From contig NZ_KB893400.1 in NCBI RefSeq assembly GCF_000374085.1, positions 1-64,000 of the forward strand: a stretch of 64,000 nt of DNA, given 5' to 3'. A program made the translations under genes and the position numbers. The stretch's first letter is position 1. The number at the start of each line of letters is the position of its first letter. The notes beneath the pieces were generated by a model, which saw only the letters and a list, made by a program, of their open reading frames with translations, was not told the DNA's origin and did no database searches. Of this stretch, positions 18,020 through 26,513 are shown piece by piece. The stretch comes from Spirosoma spitsbergense DSM 19989 (GTDB taxonomy: Bacteria; Bacteroidota; Bacteroidia; Cytophagales; Spirosomataceae).

Positions 18020-18510
18020 GTGAACTAATGGCAAATCTGGTGGCAGGTTGTTTCAATCCGTAACCACTATTTGGTTAAGTTAACGTATTGAGGAAATTAG
18101 ATACTTTTTAGAAAGCGAAAAAATAAATTTCAGTAAAATAGTGACCTTTTGGTAATGATCTCGTATTCTCGTATTGCGTAGTGAAATCAACCAGTGTGCT
18201 TACTTGATCTCCAGTTAGACGAGCAGGCGGTTATATTTTATTTTATCCACATATTTTATTACAAATACAGTACAATCTTTACCAAAACTGGCTTTTATCC
18301 TAGATTTAATTCCAGACAGTTTACTGCCCGCTTAGGCGACAGCTCCGTTGGGCTACTATTTCAAGACCGGGTTGATTAGATGGTTAAAGGACAACAGAAG
18401 CCTTACATTCTTGACACTTAAATTTTTTTTCAAATGCATTGGAAATTTTTACAGGTTGGCAAGATTTTAGCAATTCTTGATTTACAATAATTACAACAAC
18501 TATAAACACA
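18020..18510. other. Intergenic, AT-rich, no recognised gene
   Basis: About 490 bases between the tRNA terminator and a small hypothetical gene. A 61-codon frame at 18194-18379 has no recognisable features and I do not call it. No tRNA-like remnant or repeat was seen. Confidence 0.5.
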
Positions 18511-18840
18511 ATGATTAATCCTGTCTTCCGCCAAACGGAGCTGTTAAAAGAGTATGTAAAGACGCTTGCCGCATCTGAGTGTGTTTTGCCCGGAGTTAGT
18601 TCCCGGCAATGGGGAAAAGAATTCAACAGGTCTGAACTGGATTCTATTTATTCATGCCTGAAATTTTTACTCAAGACGGCCAATCCCGCAGTGGAGAAGG
18701 GCTTGATTGACGACTTCCGTGAAATAGGCAAACCCGGTATGTACCTGCATTGGTTTGTATTCCGCCACTGGCAGGAGATTATTCAGTTGCTGGTGACACA
18801 TCCAACCTTGTCCAGTCGGCATCAATTGTCAGTGCATTGA
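18511..18840 (+). CDS. Small hypothetical protein
   Basis: The frame encodes 109 residues that I do not recognise. It is moderately hydrophilic, probably helical (LKEYVKTLAAS, LYSCLKFLLK-like segments), with no signal peptide or membrane helix. The segment LHWFVFRHWQEIIQLLVTH near the C-terminus is rich in aromatics. It stands alone between long noncoding stretches on both sides. A hairpin about 120 bases downstream could end its transcript. The length and composition look protein-like and the base composition resembles neighbours more than the AT-rich spacer, but I cannot exclude a chance frame. Confidence 0.5.
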   Translation: MINPVFRQTELLKEYVKTLAASECVLPGVSSRQWGKEFNRSELDSIYSCLKFLLKTANPAVEKGLIDDFREIGKPGMYLHWFVFRHWQEIIQLLVTHPTLSSRHQLSVH

Positions 18841-19401
18841 GTCATGGTTAATCACTGTGTTATATTAAAAAAAGATTATAATTTGATTATTTCTACTGTT
18901 TGGCACAAGGAATAGAGTACAGGAAGCTGCGCCACCCTTAGATGGTGTCTGGCATCGTTTGTAACCTGCAACGGAGATCCGTTGCAGGTTGCCTATTTGT
19001 TAAGGTAGCCTGGGCGGACCTGTCATTTTCCTGATACTACCGGGATGAGTTATCTATATGGTTATCTTCCTGTTTCACTACGGCTTATACTGTTACGATT
19101 GAATATTCATACAATAGGATAGGATCATAATACAACATGCCTTTCTATGGTCCAAATAGTGGGATGGCAGATTGACCACTGCTAATGGCATTTATAGTGT
19201 CGACAGCATAAGCTCAAAAACCAGCAACGTACGCTGCTATATCTGCACGCATCCTATTTTTTCGGCTTCTTGTGCCTTTATTCTACTGATGTACAGTCAG
19301 TGTTAAAACTGTATCCTTTAATTACACAATCCATTCATTGATTTTATACATTTGTAATTCTTTATATCGTTTTACATAAAAGCATAATCCGCTCTACGCA
19401 T
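18841..19401. other. Intergenic, no recognised gene apart from one hairpin
   Basis: About 560 bases. Apart from the inverted repeat at 18963-18990 nothing structured was seen. The part next to 19402 should carry the promoter of the oxidoreductase pair. Confidence 0.5.
18963..18990 (+). terminator. Hairpin, possible terminator
   Basis: 12-bp perfect arms (AACCTGCAACGG and its complement) enclose the loop AGAT, about 120 bases after the small hypothetical gene. Only a short T-rich tract follows, so termination strength is uncertain. Confidence 0.6.
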
Positions 19402-20055
19402 ATGAATAGAAGAGATGCCCTAATGCGGGTGGCCACAATAGCCGGAGCAGGCATGACATTGCCAGGTGTGATGTCGGCCGCGCTAGCCGACAGACTCGAA
19501 AACTCCGCTGCCCAGCGAGCCTTAACAGGCAAACCACTTTTCTTTACGGCCGATCAGGATGTTACGGTTGCCGAACTAGCCGATACGATCATTCCCACAA
19601 CGAATACGCCTGGTGCTAAAGCTGCCAAGGTGAACGAAGTGATTGATATTATCCTGAAAGATTGCTACAAAGAAGATGATCAGCAACGTTTCCTGAATGG
19701 ACTCATTCAGACGAATAAGCTTAGTCAGGATACATACGGGAAGGCATTTGTGGAGCTTGATCCGGCACAGCGCATTGAAATTATGAAGAAGCTCGAAGCC
19801 GACGATAAGCAGTTGCGATCACAGATGACAACGGCTAAAGCGGTGGCTAAAGTAGAAAACGCCCAGGCTGATCTACAGATGCCCGATGCCAAAAAGCGGT
19901 ATACGCCTTTCTTCTCTATGCTGAAAGACTTGACGCTGACAGGCTATTTTACGTCCGAAATCGGAGCCACGCAGGCACTCGAATATGTTGCTGTTCCGGG
20001 GCGTTATGATGGATGTGTTCCGCTGAAACCCGGCCAAAAAGCGTGGGCCATTTAA
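19402..20055 (+). CDS. Gluconate 2-dehydrogenase subunit 3 family protein (Tat-exported small subunit)
   Basis: This 217-residue protein starts MNRRDALMRVATIAGAGM, a twin-arginine signal, so it is exported folded. The mature part matches the small subunit that accompanies membrane- or periplasm-associated GMC dehydrogenases; LADTIIPTTNTPGAKAAKVNEVID is characteristic. It is thought to help assembly, export or membrane attachment of the flavoprotein. The GMC oxidoreductase follows after about 100 bases that contain a large inverted repeat. The partner has no signal of its own, so this subunit probably carries it across the membrane. Confidence 0.88.
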   Translation: MNRRDALMRVATIAGAGMTLPGVMSAALADRLENSAAQRALTGKPLFFTADQDVTVAELADTIIPTTNTPGAKAAKVNEVIDIILKDCYKEDDQQRFLNGLIQTNKLSQDTYGKAFVELDPAQRIEIMKKLEADDKQLRSQMTTAKAVAKVENAQADLQMPDAKKRYTPFFSMLKDLTLTGYFTSEIGATQALEYVAVPGRYDGCVPLKPGQKAWAI

Positions 20056-20065
20056 ATTTAGTATC

Positions 20066-20149
20066 AGGAGTGAGAAGTGAGGAGTTAGAATGCTCCGCCG
20101 ATAAGAAATCTTCTGCATTCTAACTCCTCACTTCTCATTCCGCACTCCT
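20066..20149. repeat. Large intergenic inverted repeat between small subunit and GMC gene
   Basis: Perfect 22-bp arms (20072-20093 and 20115-20136) with a 21-base centre are extended by outer 6-bp arms (AGGAGT 20066-20071, ACTCCT 20144-20149) with an asymmetric bulge. The arms are built of GTGAGGAGT-like heptamer units. It begins 11 bases after one stop and ends 9 bases before the next start, so it is transcribed within the operon and may set the ratio of the two products. Confidence 0.75.
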
Positions 20150-20158
20150 TAAAGAAAT

Positions 20159-21877
20159 ATGAATCTTACTATAGACGCAAAAAAAGATATGACCTACGAT
20201 GCCATCGTCGTTGGGTCGGGTATTTCGGGTGGCTGGGCCGCAAAGGAACTTACCCAAAAAGGCTTGAAAGTGCTAATGTTGGAGCGGGGACGCGATGTGA
20301 AACACATTGAAGGATACCCGACAGCTACCAATAATCCCTGGGAGTTTCCTCACCGGGGCCGAGTTACCACGATGGCGGCCGAAGAATATTGGGCCAATAT
20401 GCGCACTGGATATACTGCCAACGAAGAGTGGCGACACTTCTTCGAGAACGATAAAGAAAACCCGTATCTGGAAAAACGAAAAGTTGACTGGATTCGCGGA
20501 TACCACGTAGGTGGACGCTCATTGATGTGGGGGCGCCAAAGCTATCGCTGGAACAAGGAAGATTTTATGGCGAATGCCAAAGAAGGCATTGGTGTCGACT
20601 GGCCCATTCGCTATGAAGACCTTGCTCCCTGGTATACGTACGTTGAAACCTTTGCCGGTATTTCGGGCAGTAAAGATGGGCTGGATGTGTTGCCCGATGG
20701 CAATTACCAGCCCGCCATGCAGATGAACTGTTTGGAGAAGGAAGCAAAAAAACGGATCGAAAAAGCATTCCCCGCCCGTACTGTCACGATGGGTCGTACG
20801 GCTCACCTGACTCAACCCAAACAACTGCATTACGATCTGGGTAGGGCCGCTTGCCAGTTCAGGAATCAGTGTATGCGAGGCTGTCCCTACGGTGGTTATT
20901 TCAGCACCCAGGCAGCCACGCTGCCAGCGGCTGTCAAAACGGGGCGTTTAACACTGCGCCCGGACTCTATCGTGTCGGAAGTACTGTTCGATGAGAAGAA
21001 AGGTAAGGCTACCGGTGTTCGGGTCATTGACCAGAATACCAAAGAAGTTCGGGAATACTACGCGCGTATTATCTTCCTGAATGCCTCTTCTTTCGCCAGC
21101 ACGTCTATTTTAATGAACTCCAAATCGCACCGGTTCCCGAATGGAATGGGTAATGAATCGGATCAACTGGGTCGTAATATTATGGATCACCACCTGGCCG
21201 TTGGTGCTGCTGGTACCTTTGATGGTATGGAAGATCAGTACTATTATGGTCGTCGGGCTAATGGTGTGTACGTACCTCGCTACCGTAACTGGGCGGGTGA
21301 CAAGCGCGATTACGTGCGTGGCTTTGGCTATCAGGGCGGTGCCGCTCGCGGAGGCTGGAACCGGGGTAACGGGCAGGAAGGTTTCGGAGCCGATTTCAAA
21401 GAAAGCCTGACTACTCCTGGGCCCTGGACGATGAGTTTGGGTGGATTTGGCGAAATGCTTGCCAACCCGGACAACCGGATGACGCTCTCGCCCGACCAAA
21501 AAGATAAGTGGGGCTTGCCATTAATCGTGTTCGATGCTGCCTACGGTGAAAACGAGCGCAAAATGCGTGTCGACATGATGAATGATGCTGCTGAGATGCT
21601 CGAAGCCGCCGGGTTAAAGAACGTGACAGCTTATAATGATGAGTCGAAACATCCGGGTATAGGTATCCATGAAATGGGCACCGCCCGCATGGGAAAAGAT
21701 CCCAAAACATCGGTATTGAATGCGCATAATCAGCTTCATAGTGTTAAGAACGTTTTCAACACAGATGGAGCCTGTATGACTTCGGCCTCCTGTGTGAATC
21801 CGTCGCTTACGTATATGGCCTTAACAGCCAGAGCCGCTGATTTTGCAGTCAAAGAGATGAAGAAAGGTAATCTGTAG
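20159..21877 (+). CDS. GMC family oxidoreductase (gluconate/sugar dehydrogenase-like flavoprotein)
   Basis: The 572-residue flavoprotein has the FAD-binding motif VVGSGISGGWAAKEL near the N-terminus and the GMC C-terminal region. The catalytic His lies in GIHEMGTARMG and the Asn in CVNPSLTYMALTARAADFA. Cysteines in CQFRNQCMRGCPYGGYFS could bind a metal or form disulfides. Such enzymes oxidise sugars, sugar alcohols or polyols and pass electrons to a cytochrome c or quinone. It has no signal peptide; the Tat-bearing small subunit upstream likely co-exports it. A terminator follows 22 bases after the stop, closing a two-gene operon with no cytochrome subunit in it. Confidence 0.9.
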   Translation: MNLTIDAKKDMTYDAIVVGSGISGGWAAKELTQKGLKVLMLERGRDVKHIEGYPTATNNPWEFPHRGRVTTMAAEEYWANMRTGYTANEEWRHFFENDKENPYLEKRKVDWIRGYHVGGRSLMWGRQSYRWNKEDFMANAKEGIGVDWPIRYEDLAPWYTYVETFAGISGSKDGLDVLPDGNYQPAMQMNCLEKEAKKRIEKAFPARTVTMGRTAHLTQPKQLHYDLGRAACQFRNQCMRGCPYGGYFSTQAATLPAAVKTGRLTLRPDSIVSEVLFDEKKGKATGVRVIDQNTKEVREYYARIIFLNASSFASTSILMNSKSHRFPNGMGNESDQLGRNIMDHHLAVGAAGTFDGMEDQYYYGRRANGVYVPRYRNWAGDKRDYVRGFGYQGGAARGGWNRGNGQEGFGADFKESLTTPGPWTMSLGGFGEMLANPDNRMTLSPDQKDKWGLPLIVFDAAYGENERKMRVDMMNDAAEMLEAAGLKNVTAYNDESKHPGIGIHEMGTARMGKDPKTSVLNAHNQLHSVKNVFNTDGACMTSASCVNPSLTYMALTARAADFAVKEMKKGNL

Positions 21878-21898
21878 TTAATAATAATCAACATAGAG

Positions 21899-21934
21899 CG
21901 GATTGGTAGCCTGGCGTTACCAGTCCGTTTTTTT
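21899..21934 (+). terminator. Terminator after GMC oxidoreductase
   Basis: 10-bp arms (21899-21908 and 21918-21927, one G-U pair) with a 9-base loop are followed by seven T residues. Confidence 0.85.
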
Positions 21935-22005
21935 ATGAAAAAATAAACATTCTTTACTTAGTTGAGTTATTAGGTAGATTAAACAATCAAAACAAAAACT
22001 CAACG

Positions 22006-22539
22006 ATGAAAAAAGTAATGATTATGGGCTGTATGCTGGTAGCTGGCATAGCCCTGAGTGCAAATGCACAAACGACGAATACGACTACGAATACAGGCTC
22101 AACGGGAACAACAGGAACATACTCAAACGGACAGACGGGAGCGGGTACGGGTATGAATACGGGGGTTACTCAACCGACAACAGGTGTTAATAAAGCAACC
22201 GTACCAACAAATACGAACACATATCAGAACCAGCCACCAGTGGTTAATGGCACTGGAAACACCCCTACTGGTACCGGAGCCGGTACAATGAACAATACCG
22301 GCGTTAATGATCCGATGAGAAACACGGGTACTACAGGTACAACAACCAACTCAACGTATGGCACAGGAACGGGGTCAATGACCAATGGGTCTACTACCCC
22401 TTCTGAAACGGTGAATCCTATGAATACCACAGATCGGGTAAACAACGGTACAACCGGAAATGGAAGCCGTAAGGTGAAGAGTAGAAAATCGAACTCGGGG
22501 ACAATGAAAAACGACACAACAAATCCCCCTAAAAATTAA
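22006..22539 (+). CDS. Secreted Thr/Asn/Gly-rich low-complexity protein
   Basis: The 177-residue product has a clear signal peptide (MKKVMIMGCMLVAGIALSANAQ) and then almost only Thr, Asn, Gly, Ser and Pro. Short units such as NTGTTGT and GTGAGTMNN recur, followed by a basic tail (SRKVKSRKSN). No domain is recognisable. It resembles small surface or matrix proteins of unknown function that are common in this group. It is a single gene between two good terminators. The composition suggests an extended, possibly O-glycosylated chain, which is inference only. Confidence 0.75.
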   Translation: MKKVMIMGCMLVAGIALSANAQTTNTTTNTGSTGTTGTYSNGQTGAGTGMNTGVTQPTTGVNKATVPTNTNTYQNQPPVVNGTGNTPTGTGAGTMNNTGVNDPMRNTGTTGTTTNSTYGTGTGSMTNGSTTPSETVNPMNTTDRVNNGTTGNGSRKVKSRKSNSGTMKNDTTNPPKN

Positions 22540-22559
22540 ACGAATCGTATAAGGTTAGT

Positions 22560-22598
22560 AAAACGGGGCGATAACTTTGTGGGTTATCGCCCCGTTTT
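22560..22598 (+). terminator. Terminator after the Thr-rich protein
   Basis: 16-bp perfect arms (22560-22575 and 22583-22598) with a 7-base loop end in TTTTT. An upstream start of the next frame at 22579 would fall inside this stem, which argues for the ATG at 22600 instead. Confidence 0.9.
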
Positions 22599-22599
22599 T

Positions 22600-24033
22600 A
22601 TGGTAGAACAGACACCACTTATAGCAATGAATACGCTGACCGTCCGTAGAAGCGGTCATATAATACTGGAGGATATCACATTTCAATTGAATAAGGGCGA
22701 ATGCTGGATGGTAGTGGGGGCTACAGGGAGTGGAAAGACTACATTCCTGAAGGCCCTGGCTGGTCATTTTCCAACCGGCCCTGATACCCTATATCGACGG
22801 GCGGCTACCGAATTTGTTTCTTTTAAAGAAGAATCGAGTCAGTTTTCCTATAGTGGGTATTTCTACCAGCAACGGTATCAGGCTACTATGGCCGATAACC
22901 CCGAGGGTAGCGATGCCGGGTATAAATCGATTCCGACCCTGCGCGATTTTCTACAATTGACGGACAGCCCCGAAACAGAGTCTCTGATTGAGCGATTGGG
23001 ACTAACGCCATTGCTGAATCGTTCATTCCTTAAATTATCGAATGGTCAGACCCGCAAAGCTCGTATTGGAAAAGCACTTTTACGCCATCCTTCCGTTCTG
23101 TTACTGGACAATCCCTTCGTTGGTCTGGATGCTACTTTCAGGGCTGAGCTAACGGCCTGGCTTGGCGAATTGACCAATCAGGGACTTACACTTATACTGG
23201 TCAGAGAACCTGATGATGTTCCATCTTTTATAACCCATGTTGCGGTACTGGAAAAAGGCCGTATCAAGTGGGCTGGAGCTAAGGAACAGTATCAGGCAGA
23301 GGCTGTCGTTGAGGCCCGAACAGTGTTGCCCCTGTTGCAAACACCCCCGCAACCAGTCGACTTTCTGGAAGCATTTCACCTTCGAAATGTAACCGTACAG
23401 TACGGGGAAACGGTTATTATCAAGGCGCTGAACTGGGTCGTTCAGGCAGGCGAGCAATGGGCGTTAATAGGACCTAACGGGGCAGGGAAATCGGTATTGC
23501 TGAGTTTGCTTTATGGTGACCATCCTCAGGCTTACGCCAATGATGTCAGCGTATTTGATCATCGGCGTGGTAAATCGGGTGAAAGTATTTGGGATGTTAA
23601 ACGCAGAATAGGCTTTATTTCGCCCGAATTGCACCTTTATTTTCCCCAGTCCTTGTCGGTTCGGCAGGTAGCACTTACTGGCCTGACGGATACGCTCACC
23701 CCCCCGAACCGCATAACGGCAGAAACGGAAAGCGACTTACTGAACTTGCTGAATTACTTTGGGTTGGCTCAATTTGCAGAACGATCTTTTGGTACGTTAT
23801 CGGCCGGTGAGCAGCGATTGATTCTGTTTATCCGGGCCATCCTCAAAAATCCCCCTGTCTTACTATTGGATGAACCCTTTCAGGCAATCGACGCTGCCCA
23901 TGTTCAGTTAGCCCGTAATTTACTGGACAGTTTTACGCATAAAACCATCCTCTTCGTTACACATGACCCGTTAGAGTTACCCGATTCAATAGGGCAACTA
24001 TTTGCTATTCAGGCAGATAGCTTTGGGAAATAG
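22600..24033 (+). CDS. ModF-like ABC protein with two ATPase domains
   Basis: The 477-residue protein has two fused ABC ATPase domains and no membrane segment. Domain 1 has Walker A GATGSGKTT, signature LSNGQTRKARIGKALL and Walker B VLLLDNP. Domain 2 has Walker A GPNGAGKS, the segment LLYGDHPQAYANDVSVF..RRGKSGESIWDVK that is typical of ModF/PhrA, signature LSAGEQR and Walker B VLLLDEPF. Both degenerate signatures keep the SxGQ/SxGE core. E. coli ModF has the same layout but an unclear role; it lies near molybdate transport genes. None are present here. The ATG at 22600 was preferred because the longer frame begins inside a terminator hairpin. Confidence 0.88.
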   Translation: MVEQTPLIAMNTLTVRRSGHIILEDITFQLNKGECWMVVGATGSGKTTFLKALAGHFPTGPDTLYRRAATEFVSFKEESSQFSYSGYFYQQRYQATMADNPEGSDAGYKSIPTLRDFLQLTDSPETESLIERLGLTPLLNRSFLKLSNGQTRKARIGKALLRHPSVLLLDNPFVGLDATFRAELTAWLGELTNQGLTLILVREPDDVPSFITHVAVLEKGRIKWAGAKEQYQAEAVVEARTVLPLLQTPPQPVDFLEAFHLRNVTVQYGETVIIKALNWVVQAGEQWALIGPNGAGKSVLLSLLYGDHPQAYANDVSVFDHRRGKSGESIWDVKRRIGFISPELHLYFPQSLSVRQVALTGLTDTLTPPNRITAETESDLLNLLNYFGLAQFAERSFGTLSAGEQRLILFIRAILKNPPVLLLDEPFQAIDAAHVQLARNLLDSFTHKTILFVTHDPLELPDSIGQLFAIQADSFGK

Positions 24034-24282
24034 CGCATTCACCTGGGTGCTGAAGTTGGGTGCAGAAAAGACAGGACCAACGGTCGCCTGTTGATGGTCA
24101 CATACTATTGTTGGCATGGTTTGTGATGAACAGCGATGCTTTCAAGGGAAAAGTCCAAATTCGTTGATTATCTTCTAAACGCGAGAAATAAGCTAATAAA
24201 TGAGCCAATAAGTAAATGTTATTTCCTGTATAGGCTCCTTGGCATGGAATTCGACCTATTGCGCCATAAGCAACCTGTATTG

Positions 24283-26430
24283 ATGAGGAAACAACTACAA
24301 GGCAAATTTATTGGTCTGTTTGGATGGGTGATGGCGGTGTGGTTCATGACGTTCACAAACGTCGTTGCCGGTTTTTACCCCGTTTCCGATACGTGCCAAC
24401 ATCCCGAACCGCCCATAATTACGGGGTCGGCCGGGTCTATTTGCCGCAATGAACGGGTAACGTTAACTGCATCGGGTTGTACTGGTACGGTGGTGTGGTC
24501 TAATGGAGATACCGGAAATGTAATAACGGTAAGCCCGCAGCAGACAACAAAATATACGGCTATTTGCCGTGCCCAGCAGGGATGCATCAGTTGCTTTGCC
24601 GAAGTCTGGAAAGTGACTGTCAATACACCAGCCGCCCCCCTGGTAACACCTTCTTCGAGACTTGTTTGCCCGGATGAAAACGTTACGCTAACCGCGTCGA
24701 ACTGTGCCGGGACTCTTCACTGGCTAAATCCTACTGGAAACGATAAGATCAATGGCCCCATCTGGCAGGGCAAACTCCGGCAAACCACTACGTTTCAGGC
24801 TACTTGTGAACAGAACAGTTGTATTAGCAATCCATCAGTAGCCGCATCGATACAGGTCGCTGTCCCGGCAACGCCTGATATTGCGGCTGATAAAGGCGAA
24901 ATATGTGCAGGGCATACGGTGCAACTTACCGCTTCGGGTTGCGTTGGCAGCGTTTTGTGGACGGACGGCGGTAAAGGAGCCATACGTACCGTAAGGCCCG
25001 ACCAAACAACAACTTATCGGGCTGTCTGCCAGATAGGTTCCTGCCAGAGTGACCAGTCCGAACAGATAACCGTTTCGGTTCGGAAAGCAGAATCTCAGCC
25101 CGACTTATTAACAACAATAACCAACGGTTGCCCCTTTCAAACAGCTGATCTATCCAAAGCGATTCCTGAAAGCAGTGGTCCCCGTTATTACGCATTCCGG
25201 ACAGAGCCTTCGTTAAACAGTACTGTTGTTGAGTCGCCAGGGGCTGTTCTGGCTGGCACGTATTATGTATTCGGTCGGAATCGGGACGGGTGTTATACCC
25301 AACCCGCTCCCATAAACGTAACCATCACGCCTTGTCCGAACGCCATTCCTCCCTGCCTGAGTAACCCGGCTACAATTGCCATACGGCTCGATTCCTTCGA
25401 CTGGTCAAAAGGCGACGTTGAGTTGACAGCACAACTAAATGGGTTCGGTGGCCAACCTGCCTGGCAAAGTGATGGGGGAGGAGTATTCACGAATAGTGGG
25501 CTACAGGCTCATTACCAGCTATCGGAAGCAGACCGACAGCGGAGGACAATTACTTTTACGCTATCCGTTCCTGACCCCGATGGAAGCGGCCCCTGTACCG
25601 CTGCTTCGGCACAACAGATTATTATGGCACCATCTCCGGAAATTGTTGGGTTGAGCATGAATATTGCAGAGCCTACATGGGTAGTTGAGGGTACTAATCA
25701 TTTTGTTGACCTTACCTACCAGCTAACTGCGGTCAATATGGGTACGCATCAACTAACCAACATAAAAATAGGTGATGATTTGACTGCAGTCTTTTTGGGG
25801 GTAGGAGCATTAATCAAAACAGTAACTATTCGGTCAGATAACAGTCTAAAGATTAACGGAACTTATACCGGACGCGGAACCGATACAACCCTGATTGACG
25901 GAGGTAATCTGCCAGTTGGAGGTCAGGCTCAGGCCTGGATTACGGTTCGGCTGGATGTGAGTCAGGCCAGTACGCTGACATTCAGTAATAAAGCTATTGT
26001 TCGGGCGATGGATATAACCGGAAGAATATGCCAGGATCATTCGACCAGTGGAACAAATGCCGATCCTGACCAGAATGGTAATCCTGCTGATAATGATGAA
26101 CCCACCAGTATAACCCTACAGTCTTTACGAACGGAAGAAAAAGAGACTGTTTTTATTCCGGAAGGATTTTCGCCGAATGGCGATGGGATAAATGACCTTT
26201 TTGTTATTCAGTATGTACCGGGTGGTATACGAGTACAGATAGGCATTTATAATCGCTGGGGTACGCTGGTTTATCAGAACGAGGACTATAAGAATGAGTG
26301 GGACGGGACCGCAAATCAGGGCATCAGAACGTCTGGTACTGGTCAAAACCTGCCCGATGGAACATACTATTATCAGGTAAGGCTGAGCGACGGGCGGGAA
26401 TTTGTTCGGTTCCTGACGCTGGCGCGATGA
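24283..26430 (+). CDS. Secreted protein with three Ig-like repeats and CHU_C/gliding-motility C-terminal domain
   Basis: From the ATG at 24283, which gives a good signal peptide (MRKQLQGKFIGLFGWVMAVW and on), the protein has 715 residues; the frame is open from 24136. Three tandem units of about 75 residues each contain ICxxxxVxLTASxCxGxxxWxxG and a late TTxxxAxC pattern, suggesting disulfide-bonded beta-sandwiches. A DUF11-like region follows, and the C-terminus FIPEGFSPNGDGINDLFVI...IYNRWGTLVY is the gliding-motility-associated CHU_C sorting domain, recognised by the type IX secretion system. It should be displayed on the surface or released. The OmpA/PD40 gene follows after about 80 bases and probably shares its transcript. 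Confidence 0.88.
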   Translation: MRKQLQGKFIGLFGWVMAVWFMTFTNVVAGFYPVSDTCQHPEPPIITGSAGSICRNERVTLTASGCTGTVVWSNGDTGNVITVSPQQTTKYTAICRAQQGCISCFAEVWKVTVNTPAAPLVTPSSRLVCPDENVTLTASNCAGTLHWLNPTGNDKINGPIWQGKLRQTTTFQATCEQNSCISNPSVAASIQVAVPATPDIAADKGEICAGHTVQLTASGCVGSVLWTDGGKGAIRTVRPDQTTTYRAVCQIGSCQSDQSEQITVSVRKAESQPDLLTTITNGCPFQTADLSKAIPESSGPRYYAFRTEPSLNSTVVESPGAVLAGTYYVFGRNRDGCYTQPAPINVTITPCPNAIPPCLSNPATIAIRLDSFDWSKGDVELTAQLNGFGGQPAWQSDGGGVFTNSGLQAHYQLSEADRQRRTITFTLSVPDPDGSGPCTAASAQQIIMAPSPEIVGLSMNIAEPTWVVEGTNHFVDLTYQLTAVNMGTHQLTNIKIGDDLTAVFLGVGALIKTVTIRSDNSLKINGTYTGRGTDTTLIDGGNLPVGGQAQAWITVRLDVSQASTLTFSNKAIVRAMDITGRICQDHSTSGTNADPDQNGNPADNDEPTSITLQSLRTEEKETVFIPEGFSPNGDGINDLFVIQYVPGGIRVQIGIYNRWGTLVYQNEDYKNEWDGTANQGIRTSGTGQNLPDGTYYYQVRLSDGREFVRFLTLAR

Positions 26431-26513
26431 AAATTTAGCAATGATTACAGGTCAAATTCGTTTGCCGAATAAGGGGGAAACAGTTGGCCGTGTCGGGCAA
26501 GAAAGACACACTA

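Noticed and set aside
18194-18379. 61-codon open frame as a gene
   Set aside because: No family features, no promoter or coding-like composition; looks like a chance frame in AT-rich spacer.
22060-22500. Low-complexity DNA as a non-coding variable repeat
   Set aside because: The frame is intact from a signal peptide to a stop and the units are irregular at DNA level, so a protein is more likely.
22600-24033. Double ABC ATPase as an ABC-F translation factor
   Set aside because: The second domain follows the ModF pattern (GDHPQAYANDVSVF region) and the ABC-F linker is missing.
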